Below, in pieces: positions 11,402 through 22,850 of a DNA stretch of 64,000 nt (its first letter is position 1; every line of letters begins with the position of its first letter). The notes under the pieces are model-generated. The model was not told the DNA's origin, searched no databases, and saw nothing but the letters and a program-made list of their open reading frames with translations. This stretch comes from Leptidea sinapis (lineage: Eukaryota; Arthropoda; Insecta; Lepidoptera; Pieridae), in the NCBI RefSeq assembly GCF_905404315.1, contig NC_066272.1:9300001-9364000 (forward strand). Direction: 5' to 3'. A program made the translations under genes and the position numbers.

Positions 11402-11580
11402 AATTAAATTTGAAAACAAAATTTATGAACGATGCGTCACTCGAACGGTTGGCTCAGTGGTAAGAGCACTCGCACAAAAAGTGACAGGTCGCGGGTTCGT
11501 GTTCCGCATCGTTCATAAATTTTGTTTCCAAATAGAATTTGTGTAATTAATCCCAGAAATGAGGGTTTCACTTTTTATAT
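11402..11580 (+). repeat. Family E repeat with tRNA-like core, copy 1
   Basis: The tRNA-like core (11443-11514) is bracketed by ~30 bp inverted repeats: AAACAAAATTTATGAACG on the left and CGTTCATAAATTTTGTTT on the right. The right flank continues into the family's TAATCCCAGAAATGAGGG segment. This is the only copy with a symmetric flank on both sides, so the RNA could fold as a cloverleaf on a long closing stem. Confidence 0.75.
11443..11514 (+). tRNA. tRNA-like sequence (degenerate anticodon arm)
   Basis: The seven-base acceptor arms GAACGGT and ATCGTTC pair. A D arm GCTC..GAGC and A-box TGGCTCAGTGG are present, as is a T arm with GGTTCG (one stem base changed). The anticodon stem is broken (CTCGC opposite GTGAC) with loop ACAAAAA. 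Most likely a tRNA-derived repeat unit rather than a functional tRNA. Confidence 0.5.
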
Positions 11581-11877
11581 TAGCAAATTCTATAGAATAT
11601 AGTTTATAAAATGATAATAAACTTCAATCAAAAAGTGAAATATGTGTACATATATATATATTATGTAGGTAGTTAGACATTTAATATTTTCATGTGAATC
11701 ATTAAAGTTATTTTTCGTTAATATTTACAATAAAGTGATTAGCCTGATGGTTACTGAATGACGCTGCCCATTCATACTCTCAGTTGGCCAGTAATAATCT
11801 TAACTATTATGATGAAAATTTACTCTATTGGATCATTTACTTTAACTACTCGATTTATTATTCAAACAACTTATTAA

Positions 11878-12060
11878 TAGCCTGAGGGTGGTCGCTCCAT
11901 TCCCAATCCGTGGTATCATTAAGAAAGTCATTTATGTTATAGTAGCTTTGCCACCCAAATACTAACGTAATACTTTTTTTTGAACATTTTCTGGAATCTT
12001 AATAAACATCGCCCTACAAAAGACTTGCTAACTCGACTTAGCCGATTATGGTTATGACAG
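11878..12060 (-). pseudogene. LINE family D, C-terminal fragment
   Basis: On the minus strand, 11935 to 11900 reads a DFLNDTTDWEW block, the same end of ORF2 found at 21960-22100. Upstream bases match its IPENVQNK/SLLGDVY region with frameshifts. This is the extreme C-terminus of a Jockey/CR1-like reverse transcriptase (family recognised from memory). No tail is attached. Confidence 0.65.
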
Positions 12061-13139
12061 TTTCTATCAAATTCATTTATATGCCCATTAACATAAATTA
12101 CAATATCAAGAATAAATAGGTATGTTCCAAATCTAACCCTTCCGAGGAGAATCGGATACTATCGCCTCTCTTTAATTTATATAATAAATAATATTTAGAT
12201 CAAGGTATCACAAAATATCTTTGAAATTAAATTAATAAAAGTGAGTAGGATGATGAACAAAAACAACCCTTTTATATCATTTAGTAATTGGTTTCGTTAA
12301 ATGTAATCCATTCATTACATTGTGAATATTTTACTCGTAGAAATATAACCCTTTTTATAAATACAGTTTATTGTTTATTCCGATCTCAGAAATATTCATA
12401 TTCTCCAGTTGAAAATTTAGGTCATTGGGTTTCAAATTAGTCCAGATCTAAAATTAGCACTTGCTTGTAGAAAATTCCATTGGGTATTATTATCCGAACA
12501 ATAACAAATTTATTAAGTCAAATAGTTTTTAAGGGAGTAAAATGAGTGTTATTAATTTATGCTTATTCAATTAAATCATTTAAAAAGTCTTTATTTATAT
12601 ATGTAATACTAGTGTTAAACAAAGAAAAATGTTTCTAACGGCCGCAAACTCAAAAAATTATCATGTGCGACATTCATTGAGTTTAAACTCAAACACGAAA
12701 GGTTTCGTACTATCGTACAGCATACATATATTTAAATATACATATTATATATGTATAAATAATTGTCCATAATAACGTTATCAATGTTGTTAAAATCATA
12801 GTTTTGGACCATTTTAAAGAACATTTGGATTTATATATATTTGAAATCATGGTTTTGCGTGGCGGCCATGTTGGATTTCAAAACTGATCCTTCGTTTGTT
12901 CTCTGTACTCCCGAGAACATAGAAATCGATATGCATATTATTGCAATGACTTTGATGTTGAATGATTGCCATCTTGGATATCATCAATAATAATTATAAA
13001 CTGGTGTGGAATCAAAACACGTGTCGTAGTGATTTTATCAAACTTAGCGGAATCTAAAGCTTAAAGATGATAATTCATATCATTGTTAATAGAATTGTAT
13101 TTTCGTAAAGTAATGCCTATGTTTGTTGGTTTTCTTAAA
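12061..13139. other. 1.1 kb AT-rich, no gene
   Basis: No recognisable feature. TATA-rich low-complexity stretches occur at 12720-12770 and 12830-12845. Confidence 0.5.
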
Positions 13140-13262
13140 CAAAAGATTCTCTTCAAATTCAAATATATTCATTCAAAATAGGATACTAAATCACTTATTG
13201 AAGTCAAATACTACCGGACGCTAGAATCTCAGTGGGCCTCTTTTTTCTAATATTGTGGAAAA
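13140..13262 (-). mobile_element. LINE family D 3' tail fragment
   Basis: The words CAAATTCAAATAT, TTCAAAATAGGAT, AAATCACTTATTGAA and a weakened CTCAGYGGGCCTCTTTTTT match 21765-21895, the 3' end of family D read on the minus strand. The AAATTCAAATATTTTTATTC-like edge corresponds to the end of the element. Confidence 0.6.
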
Positions 13263-14067
13263 TAATTGATTCATGAAATTTTGAAGTTAAAATGAAACGC
13301 CTTTTAAAAGTTTCGCTGGTGCTTAATAATAAAAGATTTTAAAAAGCCTTTTCGTCTAATGAAAACAAGGTTGCCTTCGAAATTTGTTACCTACGCTTTG
13401 TCTATAACAGATATTGTGAGCATATAGATCGCACTTATAAATAATACTCAATTGTTACTGTAACTGTAACCTAGTTGCTAAGTATTCTAATGAAATAAAT
13501 ATAAAAATATATTCAGTCCGCGAAATATATTGTACCTTTAACTATATCTATGACCAACTAATGTTCAACCATAGAAATTTTAAGTTAGAATCAAAAATCC
13601 GATATTTATATATTACAAAGATATAACAGCTAAATGAATGTACAAAAAGATTATGAGATAAACTAGTACTTATAACGATATATGTATATGATATATATTT
13701 CACTGTTGTATAACTATAAGTTTAGCTAAATATTTCCTTTTCTATTTAAATTAGTTTACAAATTAAAACATAATATGTTTTTAAAAATTCAGAAATCTAC
13801 GCAGACGAAATTGCTTTCAAAAACTGTTGCTCAAATGAGTTGTAAGGTTTAAAGTTAAAAATATCTATCTTTAAATGATTATTTATAAACGTTAATTATA
13901 AGTGTCTATTATTAAGGATAAAACTATAAATGTAGATGTTAGACAGATGGGTCACATATATACATTCTAGTACATTATAAACTCATTACAATAATATTAG
14001 CAGCAACACTGATATACTAAGAAGACTAAAACGAACAAAACCTTTCGAGTTAGTGTAGTGCTAGTAT
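13263..14067. other. AT-rich, no gene
   Basis: About 800 bp with no frame or repeat I can support; several ATAT-rich low-complexity runs (13680-13700). Confidence 0.5.
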
Positions 14068-14374
14068 TTCATCTTCATTTTATCTTCATTTTCATTTTCA
14101 TTCTCTCTCCTTCCCACAAGCACACAGCCGGTCTGAGGTTCGAGTCTCCTTAGGAGACGCCCCGCGACTGTTGTTGCGTAGTCTTTGCGGCCTCCACGGC
14201 CCACGTCCTACTTCGCTGTGAAAGCCAGGGCTGCTAACAGCACAGAGGAGGTTTTAGTCGGTATGGGGCGTCCGCTTACGCGGACACTCGAGTCCGACAT
14301 ATTACGCCCCGTTCCGGGGCGAAAATACGTAACAGTATTTCCTCCTCTCAAAAAAAAACATAAAAAAAAAAAAA
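14068..14374 (+). mobile_element. Family C SINE-like element, longest copy
   Basis: The left edge is a string of TTCATCTTCATTTTCAT-like repeats (14068-14105). It is followed by a body with GGTTCGAGTCTCCTTAGG, GCGGCCTCCACGG and GTCGGTATGGGG, then two adjacent perfect hairpins (GTCCGC TTAC GCGGAC and CGCCCC GTTC CGGGGCG). It ends ATTTCCTCCTCTC plus poly-A (14350-14374). The GGTTCGAGTCTCC word resembles a pol III B box, but no A box is convincing. The frames on both strands here are incidental. Confidence 0.8.
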
Positions 14375-14944
14375 GTTGTGGTAGTGAATTAGTGTGTAAT
14401 ATAAAAATAGTGATTTTATAAAAGACACGTGAACAAAGTGACTTCCCCTTAATAGAGACATTCAGAAATGTGTTAATGCACAATTTCAAAGAATTAATCT
14501 ATCTAGCAGTTTAAGTTAAATATGACTTAGTAGCCTAAGTTAAGACTAGATTATTATGCAAGTGTGGCAACATTGTAATAACTATATTTTATGTTCTCTA
14601 GAGGAAAGAAAACCGTAATATTAGCATGACACAATATAGGAATATCTTTGCTATAAGTTATCGAGACTATATATTTGACACTTTCATAAAGGTCGTCCTC
14701 TTTCTGGAAAAAGAAATAGCCCTCGATACTAACGGCGTAATGTAAGGGCTATTAAGTGCTCTAACAGTAACTCGGAAATATCGTATCAAATAACTTAGAA
14801 CTATGTATATTGTATATGATTACAATATCCACATGCTCTACGCTATTTTTATCTTCTAATACTACATGAAAAGCTTCTTTTAAATTCAATTAGCAATCGA
14901 GTGTGTATAATCTTTATTATTTTGAGTGGAGGGGGAGAGTTTTT
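14375..14944. other. No recognisable feature
   Basis: 570 bp of AT-rich sequence between a family C and a family B copy; nothing supportable. Confidence 0.45.
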
Positions 14945-15240
14945 ACCATTGGGAGGCTCCTCTGCACAGGTTGGCGGCTAGATTATGGGTACCAAAACGG
15001 CGTTTATTTCTGCCGTGAAGCAGTTATGTGTAAATATTATTGTGTTTCGGTCTGAAGGACGCCGTAGCTAGTGAAATTACTGGGCAAATGAGACTTAGCA
15101 TCGTATGTCTCAAAGTAACTAGGGCAAAAATTTTTGGGTTTTTGAAGTATCTGAGCGGCACTGCATTGTAATGAGCAGAGTGTTTGAATCACCATCAGTT
15201 GAATTTCCTGTTTGTCTCATCCCTTATTGTCATAAATAAA
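14945..15240 (+). mobile_element. Family B element, copy with full ends
   Basis: It starts ACCATTGGGAGGCTCC and ends TTATTGTCATAAATAAA, ~296 bp. The middle carries the family's ACGCCGTAGCTAGTG and GTAATGAGCAG words with scattered changes. It lies 260 bp upstream of the long LINE copy, in the same orientation. Confidence 0.83.
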
Positions 15241-15499
15241 AGAGTATGTAATAATTGTACATTTTAGTTTATGAATTTGTGCAGATCACGCATGTTAGTT
15301 CATTGTTCACCAAGAGGGAGAATGCTATCGATTGCTAACGAAAATTCAATTTGTAGGCACGAGATGAAACAAAGGGTCACCGGCCACAATAGACTCGAGT
15401 AGTAGAATCACACTTTGTTCTGAGTGAAACATAAGTACTTTATAAATTACCTAACTGTTTTATAGTACCTATGTGGAAAACTAAAATAAATAATTTTAA

Positions 15500-18400
15500 A
15501 TATAGCGTATGTCACAGGACAAACAGGGCAGCAACACCACGGCACCCCGCTCCACGCTTAATGTGGACTTTTGTAACATCCGGGGAATTCACTCCAACTT
15601 AAACGCCGTCCACCACCACCTTGAGACGGCGCAGCCGGCCTTGTGTTTCCTTACGGAGACGCAGATATCTCGACCTAGCGATACGTCATATTTAACGTGC
15701 CCCGGGTACAAAATTGAGCATAATTTCATGCCTCATGCCGGGGTATGTGTGTACGTTAGGAAGGATATCTGCTGTCGCCGTCTCGGCAATTTTGAGGGTA
15801 GGGGCCTGTCTACTCTCTGGCTCCGCGTAGATTTAGAGGACCGCGTCCGCATCTATGCGTGTGTCTACAGGTCCCATAGTGGTAACGCAGAAACGGATCA
15901 CCTCATGGGCTGCGTTCAAGCGGCATTTGATGACGTGCTTGCAGAGATCCCCTCCGCTGAAATCGTCGTCTTGGGTGATTTCAACGGGCACAATGCCAAA
16001 TGGCTTGGATCACGTACCACAGACTACGCAGGGCGATCTGTGCATAATTTTGCATTGGCGTATGGTCTGTCCCAATTGGTTGAGTCGCCGACGCGGCTCC
16101 CGGATGTGGATAGCCACATGCCGTCCTTATTAGATCTTCTGCTGACTACACATCCCGATGGTTACCAGGTCTCTGTCGACGCCCCTCTCGGAACGTCCGA
16201 CCATTGCCTGGTCAGGAGTGTAGTGCCTATCCGACGCCAACATCGCAGACCACCAGCGACCCGCCGCGTTTGGCACTACAAGTCAGCAGATTGGGATAGG
16301 ATGCGTTCCTTTTTTGCATCCTACCCTTGGGGCAGGGTTTGTTTCCTTTCGGATGATCCTAGTGCCTGCGCCGTTGCAGTAGCCGATGTGATACTGCAGG
16401 GCTAGGATATTTTTATACCAAGCTCTGTAGTACCGATCGGTGGCAGATCACAGCCCTGGTTCGATGCGTCAGTTAAAGCAGCATCTGACTGCAAAAAACA
16501 GGCGTATCGAACTTGGGTTGCGGCGCTGGGCTCAAAGGATCCGAACTGCAAAGTTCTGAAGAGGAAATATAACCGTGCCTCCAGATTTTTTAAGTGGCAA
16601 ATCGCCCGTGCTAAATCGAAGCACGTCGTCAAAATTGGCGAGCAGCTTTCCAGTTACCCGAGCGGAACACGCAAGTTCTGGTCGTTGTCGAAAGCTGCTC
16701 TTGGTAACTTCAACCAGCCGTCCATGCCGCCGTTGCACGTGAGGAATGACACCCTGGCCCATACGGCAAAAGAGAAAGCCGATCTCCTGTGCACTCTTTT
16801 TGCCTCCAACTCGACTCTTGACGACAACTGAAAAACACCGCCGACCATCCCGCGGTGTCAGATCTCCATGCCTGAAGTACAGTTCCGACAGAAAACTGTT
16901 AGGCGAGCTCTGTTTTCGTTGGACGTCAGGAAGTCGAGCGGGCCGGATGGCATTTCTCCAATCGTGCTTAGAACGTGTGCCCCTGAGTTGACGCCGGTGC
17001 TAACGCGTTAATTCCGGCACTCTTATTCAAAAGGCGTAGTCCCTGATTCATGGAAGTCAGCCCTTGTCCATCCGATCCCAAAAAAAGGAGACAGTTCGGA
17101 TCCGGCAAACTACAGGCCTATTGCTATTACCTCCCTACTCTCCAAAATTATGGAGAGCATAATTAACCGCCAGCTCTTGGTATACCTTGAGGGTCACCAG
17201 TTGATCAACGACCGGCAGAACGGCTTTCGCCATGGTCGGTCGACTGGCGATCTTCCGGTATACCTAACACATAGATGGGTGGCGGCTATTGAAAGCAAGG
17301 GGGAAGGCCTGGCAGTTGGTCTGGATATAGCGAAGGCCTTTGATCGTGTATGGCACAAGGCGCTCCTCGCAAAACTTCCATCATTTGGGCTTCCCGAGAG
17401 CTTATGCAAGTGGACCTCCAGCTTCCTCACTGGGCGCAGCATACAGGTCGTTATCGACGGTTATTGCTCGAATCCCAAGCCCGTGAACGCTGGAGTGCCC
17501 CAAGGCTGAGTGCTATCTCCCACGCTGTTTCTTCTGCATATCAATGATATGTTGGACATCGCCAACATGCATTGCTATGCAGACGACAGCACTGGTGATG
17601 CCGTATACACGGGCCATGCAGGTCTCTCTCGGGAAAACGTCGACCAGTACCGGGAGAAACTTGTGTCTTCTATCGAATCCTCTCTCGAGAAGGTCGCGGA
17701 ATGGGGTAAGTTGAACCTTGTCCAATTTAACCCCTAGAAGACTCAAGTTTGCGCGTTTACCACTAAAAAAACCCCATTTGCCGTATCACCGCTCTTCGAG
17801 AACACTTCCCTTAAAGCCTCGCCTAGTATCGGAATACTGGGTCTCGAAATCTCGAGCAATTGCCAATTCCGTGGCCATCTGGAGGGCAAAGCCAAACTGG
17901 CTTCAAAGAAACTGGGCGTCATAAATAGAGCACGGCAATACTTCAAGCCGGCCCACATTCTAGCGCTCTACAAAGCGCAGGTCCGGCCTCACATGGAGTA
18001 TTGCTGTCATCTCTGGTCTGGCGCACCCCAGTATTAGCTCGATCCATTTGACCGCGTGCAACGCAGAGCAGCTCGAATTGTCGGGGACCCAGTACTCTGT
18101 GAACGGCTGGATCACTTGGCGTTGCGTAGAGACGTCGCTTTATTGTGTGTCTTCTACCGCATTTATCACGGGAGTGTTCCGAAGAGCTGTTCAACCTGAT
18201 TCCTGCCGCCGAATTTCTTCTTCGTACGACACGCCACAAGTTACGATATCATCCCCACCATCTGGATGTGTGGCGGTCCTCCACAGTGCGGTTTTTAACG
18301 AGCTTTTTTCCTCGTACCACGAAGCTGTGGAATGAGCTTCCTTTTGCGGCGTTTCCGGGACAATACGACATGGGTATCTTCAAGAAAAGCGCGTACACCT

Positions 18401-18530
18401 TCCTTAAAGGCTGGCAACGCTCTTGTGATTCCTCTGGTATTGCAGGAGAGTGTGGGCGGCGGTGATCACTTAACACCAGGTGACCCGTACGCTCGTTTGT
18501 CCTCCTATTCCATAAAAAAAAATATATATA
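15500..18530 (+). mobile_element. LINE family A, longest copy (Jockey/CR1-like)
   Basis: A ~3 kb non-LTR retrotransposon covering the whole endonuclease-reverse transcriptase ORF and the 3' end, closing with TCCTATTCCATAAAAAAAAA at 18510-18527. No ORF1 (gag-like) sequence lies upstream: 15241-15499 is unrelated AT-rich DNA, so the copy is probably 5'-truncated near the ORF2 start. Base composition (~50% GC) contrasts sharply with the flanks. It is followed directly by a hAT MITE at 18555. Confidence 0.93.
15509..18465 (+). pseudogene. LINE ORF2: endonuclease-reverse transcriptase, disabled
   Basis: A ~985-codon ORF that nicks target DNA and copies the element's RNA at the nick. Residues ~10-260 are an exonuclease-endonuclease-phosphatase-type endonuclease: NIRGI near 23, LGDFNGHNAKW with Asp157, SDH at 230-232. 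The reverse transcriptase follows: YRPIAITS, LDIAKAFDRVWH with Asp606, GVPQG, and YADD at 690-693 (17576-17587). The C-terminus has RVQRR, CERLDHLALRR, FYRIYHG and LPRTTKLWNELP. It keeps one frame for 2.65 kb, broken by stops at 16403 (TAG), 16829 (TGA), 17009 (TAA), 17507 (TGA, in VPQG/VLSP), 17735 (TAG) and 18035 (TAG), plus a one-base loss in a G run near 18170. The true C-terminus ends at 18465. The start ATG at 15509 is only the first Met of the surviving frame. Jockey/CR1 affiliation is from motif memory. Confidence 0.93.
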
Positions 18531-18554
18531 TATTGTGAACATCAATGTAAATGC

Positions 18555-19006
18555 CTTAGATTAAGGATTGGTCTCAGCTGCGCTCCAACAAGATACCGCA
18601 GGCGTAGTGGCAATGTGCGGCAACTAATACTACGCCCAAGTGGGCGTAATCGAGCCATTCATAAGCAATGTGTGACGATGACGTGCCACATTTCTGTTAA
18701 ATTTTGTCAAAAATTTAAACTAAAATGCCGCAAGCCGAGTTGGGTAGTACAACTTTGTAAAATTACAGAGAAATAAGAAATACGCTGGAATCACATATCA
18801 TCAGTAAGCATTATGTATTTTATTATATTAATATAAAAGAACAGGAAGCATACGTTACGAAATTTGAAAGATGCCATTGAGTGTCAAGATGTCACGCACA
18901 CAAACATATAAAAGTCTCCAAAATAAAAAAGCTCTTTATTAAAAGCTTGTTCTTAGGTAGTGCGGTATCTAGTTGGAACACAGTGAAGACCGATCCTTAA
19001 TCTAAG
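18555..19006. mobile_element. hAT-type MITE, copy 2 (452 bp)
   Basis: Both ends match over ~46 bp as inverted repeats (CTTAGATTAAGGATTGGTCT versus reversed CTTAGATTAAGGATCGGTCT, then a shared CCAAC.AGATACCGCA block). The flanks are GTAAATGC (18547-18554) and GTTAATGC (19007-19014), an 8 bp target duplication with one change. Internal sequence aligns with 9234-9664. Non-coding; relies on a transposase elsewhere. Confidence 0.88.
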
Positions 19007-19014
19007 GTTAATGC

Positions 19015-21758
19015 ATTGAACACAGAGAACTGTTCACAGCTCTTCAAAATATAAAAAAAACTGGCCAGTAATCTTTATGAATGCAGAACAAAAGACTTGG
19101 GTTTCATATTATTATTCATTAACCTCACCTTGATGAAGTTACCACTTCTGTCGTGTGGCCATTATTATGCACACGCCATTTTCTTTTTTTAGGTGAAAAC
19201 TTGTTTGTAATCTTGTGTAAATATCAAAAATAGAATTGATGTGTGTATATGAAATAATAATTAAATTGATGGGTGTGTCCAGTATATCATTTTAAATCTT
19301 GACCATTAAAATAAATTCTCAGAAACATAAACTGTTTTTTTATAACTTGATTAATTGAACCAAATATTGAAATCGTGAAATGTATTCCATGCACTTCAAA
19401 TAAATTGGCTTCAAACATAATGTCTTAATCGCTTTGTCCCTTATTAACAAGGTCAAATTTATGAAGGTTTGATTGTTAAGCCTATTAATTTGCCTTTGAC
19501 CCTTTATAAGCCTGGCTTTCGGAACAGTTAGGGCCCACTAACCATTTTTCGAATAAAACCGGTGGAGATGACGTCACTCATAACTTTAAGATCGTTAACA
19601 GCTTCCCTACAATCAGGGAAACTAATTGAAGGGAGTCAAAGTTTCCAAAACCCATTATCCTTGACTTTATATAGAGATATAAATAACATACAGCACTTAA
19701 ATAGTATTTAAAATACCAAATATATTTGTGGGAATACTAACATTCACAGCACTGTTATCAATTTTGTACAAATTTAGAAGAAAATTTAAGTGTAGTTCCA
19801 AGGTATGTATTTTTGGCATTTTAATTCGAAACTTACCAAACCTGAACGTTTTATTAACTATATTACGACATTATAGAAATAAACAAAATGGTAGTAACTA
19901 AACAATAACTCAATAAGTTATCTATTTGACGTTGAATTTAAAATAGTCCCTTCAAGGGGTTACTGAACAACCAATATGCTTTATAAATTCATAAAATTGT
20001 CATTCTTTGACATGAAACATTAACTTTAAATATCCTTCCTGCAAAGGCTCAAGTTCATCAACTACAATATAATCATTGATTAGGTAACCGATCAGTTAAC
20101 AGCAAACAGTTGTTTAAACAAGCCACGTTCTTTTTTTGTGTTTATCATTTATATTGTTCGTTCAAAAGAAAAAAAAAAATAATTGACGGAAGGAGACGAC
20201 CTGGCACACGACGCCGCTGCAAGCAATGCTATTAGTGAGCGTGACGAACCGTGTTTTTGCATACAAATGATAACTACAAGATAAGAAATATAATGCTCAC
20301 AAAGCAAGCCTATAGTCTCATCATAATATTTAAAAACGTTATTAAAGTCAAAAGAAAGTTTTAAGTTTGCAAGTATCTCTATCATCAATAGATATTTAGA
20401 GTGGAAGAGAAGAAGTTGCTGGCTACCGTTGAATATTAGGACACACTGAATATATTATAATCTAGTAAAAAAATATTTGAAGAAACAATTCTTAAAAGTG
20501 CAGTTACTGAAACTCAGAACCGTCTTTAAGTAAGTACACATAGAAATGAAGGTTGCATTTTCTTAAAAGGTGTCTAATATGAGTAAGAAGAATATTTTCC
20601 GATAAAAACTTTGACTTTCTGTCGATTTTAGATTGCCAACTTTTTGTAAGCATTTTCCTTTTTTCGTTTGACTTCAGTGGCAATAAATTTTCAATCACTA
20701 ATTTCATTTCCTTTTCAATGGAATTCTTTATTTTCAGCGTAAAAGTAGTATTTAGTGTAAATAGCACTTTTCTTGTGACTATGTTGAATTTTAGAGTTCC
20801 TAGATGCTCACGTAAACCTGTAAACTTATTTGAAAATCCTACTCGCAGAACTATTTGGGGATCAATTCACCTGTGTCGCGATTTTGCAAAATTATAAACG
20901 AATAAATATGCTTGGACCTATTCAGAGTCACAAAATGTAAAAAAGTAAGTAATAAATAATTAATAAATATTCTTGATTTATTTAGTACTTATATCTTGGC
21001 TTGTTTGGTAGATTTTGTTCATTTCCTTATTTCGGTACATCATAGAATAATTGTCTTATAATTTATCTTATATCTACAAACGAGCAATTATTGTATATAT
21101 TTAAATGTATTTATGTATGTTTAAGTAAGTACTCGTATAATGTATTAAATATATCATTGTCTTGTAAACCATAACACAGGCTATATATGCTTAACTTGGA
21201 GCAAGATAATTTGTGTAAAAAGTGTGTCAATATTAGTATTATTATTATATATATGTATCTGAATCTCGGGAAAGGCTCCTACGATTTTAATGAAATTTTG
21301 TATACAAATATTTTCTTTGGCCAGAAAACGATCTAGCTTTCAATTTTAAAATATTAATCCAAATAGAAAGGTAAATTTCGCCACAATATACAAGACAATA
21401 ATAGCTCAGGAACATTGGGCGATCCGATTTCTTGAAATAGCGGCCTTTAAATATAGAAATACATATCCTAGATCTACTAACGGATGACATAAATTAGTTT
21501 AGATATTGAATGCAGCATTAAATTATAAATAATAGGTTAGTATATTAACTATAGGGTTCTCTCTCGTATGCAGATAGTGGGTTTTATCATACAGTTACTA
21601 AATAATTGAGATCGTGTGATCAGAGGACATCCCTAAGCTACTGAGTCCGACAAATTCTACGTAAACTTTTTAATGAAGGCAAAACGTACGCAGTTTCGCT
21701 ACATATAGTTTTACCTACATGTTGGTTTATTCAAATTTTTAGGATATTATACAAATTC
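19015..21758. other. 2.7 kb AT-rich, no gene
   Basis: No supportable frame or repeat over this long interval. A small GC-richer patch (20180-20260; ACGACCTGGCACACGACG) stands out but gives no motif. The 87- and 79-codon minus-strand frames have AT-driven composition and no homology I recognise. A T-tract/A-tract pair borders 20133-20180. Confidence 0.5.
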
Positions 21759-22207
21759 AAATTCAAATATTTTTATTCAAAATAGGATTTAAAATCACTT
21801 ATTGAACGTCAAAATCTACCACTCATTCAAAAGCGACTGCCTCAGACCTGAGAAGAATGAGCGCAAGAAACTCAGCGGGCTTTTTTTTTTAATAAAAAAT
21901 AGAATATAATGTAATATCGTACAATAAACATTTATAATTAAAGAGCCTGAGGGTGTTCGCTTTATTCCCAGTCCGTGGTGTCATTAAGAAAATCGTTTAT
22001 GCTATAATAACCTTTCCCACACAAGCGTTTTTTAACAATTCTTTTAAATTTCGTAACATATTTGTTTTGTACATTTTCTGGGATCATATTGTAGAAGCAT
22101 ATACATCGCCCAACAAAAGACTTCGACCCAACCGAGTAGTAGGCATAACAAGTTTATGTTTGTTCCTCGTGTTAACATTACATATACTATGTACTAATGT
22201 TACATAA
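21759..22207 (-). pseudogene. LINE family D, C-terminus plus 3' tail
   Basis: Read on the minus strand from 22207: NTRNKHKLVMPTTRLGRSL, a frame change near 22095, then IPENVQNKYVTKFKRIVKK and SINDFLNDTTDWE with a stop at ~21975. This is the C-terminus of a Jockey/CR1-like reverse transcriptase. Beyond the stop, a ~200 bp 3' UTR has the words GCCCGCTGAGTTTCTTGCG, GTCTGAGG, GGTAGATTTTGACG, ending near AATTTGAATTTG at 21759. The same tail recurs at 13.1, 30.5 and 33.0 kb. The copy is strongly 5'-truncated. Confidence 0.8.
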
Positions 22208-22546
22208 TTTGGTGTTCTTAAGACAAAAAACACGTTCTGTTTAGACATGAATAGATTTACATATATTTCTATAACGAATTATTTAAATTATTAGAAATTC
22301 TACAATAAGCTACGCAGATTTTTTAAATGATATAGACTGAAATAATATTGTCTTGTCCAACTTAACTTTGTTGACTTGACCACTTGATAATCCTTTGAAT
22401 CCAAATAACAGAGATCAATATAATATTTAATGTACGAAAGCACCGCATTTTATTTCAATTTGTTATAAATTAAACTAGATTAGTGAAGTATGTATAGTTT
22501 GTAGAGTTTCGGTAAAATAGATTAGTTTAAATATTTCGTAACGAAA

Positions 22547-22850
22547 TTTTTTCAAGTGAAATCTTCTTATCATTGTTGTGATTTGAAGGTCAATGAAACT
22601 AAAAAACAACAGTAAAAAGAGACAGACACATAAATTCATAAAATTTAACGTAGGAGAAAATGAGATAGGAAGCATTATACAGTGGTTTGGTACCAGGCGA
22701 TCATAGTTGAAGAAGATATTGTCTTGTGTATGACGCGAGTATTCCTTAATAATATATTCTGACGTCATGCGCACGAAGTTTTACTATATAGACACCACCA
22801 TTAATATAGTAGTGGTGATAGTAATGTCTTTCATAGCGGTTTCATAACTT
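22547..22850. mobile_element. Repeat family G, copy 2
   Basis: It starts TCAAGTGAAATCTTCTT and contains GAGATAGGAAGCATTATAC, GGTACCAGGCGATCATAG, TATTCTGACGTCATGCGC and GGTGATAGTAATGTCTTTC in the family order. The right end is lost after TTTCATAGCGGTTTC. No frame spans it coherently. Confidence 0.7.

Noticed and set aside
14208..14489. 93-codon minus-strand frame
   Set aside because: Runs across the hairpins and poly-A end of a family C element; composition driven by the poly-A tract.
20504..20767. 87-codon Lys/Leu-rich minus frame
   Set aside because: No recognisable domain; consistent with chance in AT-rich DNA.
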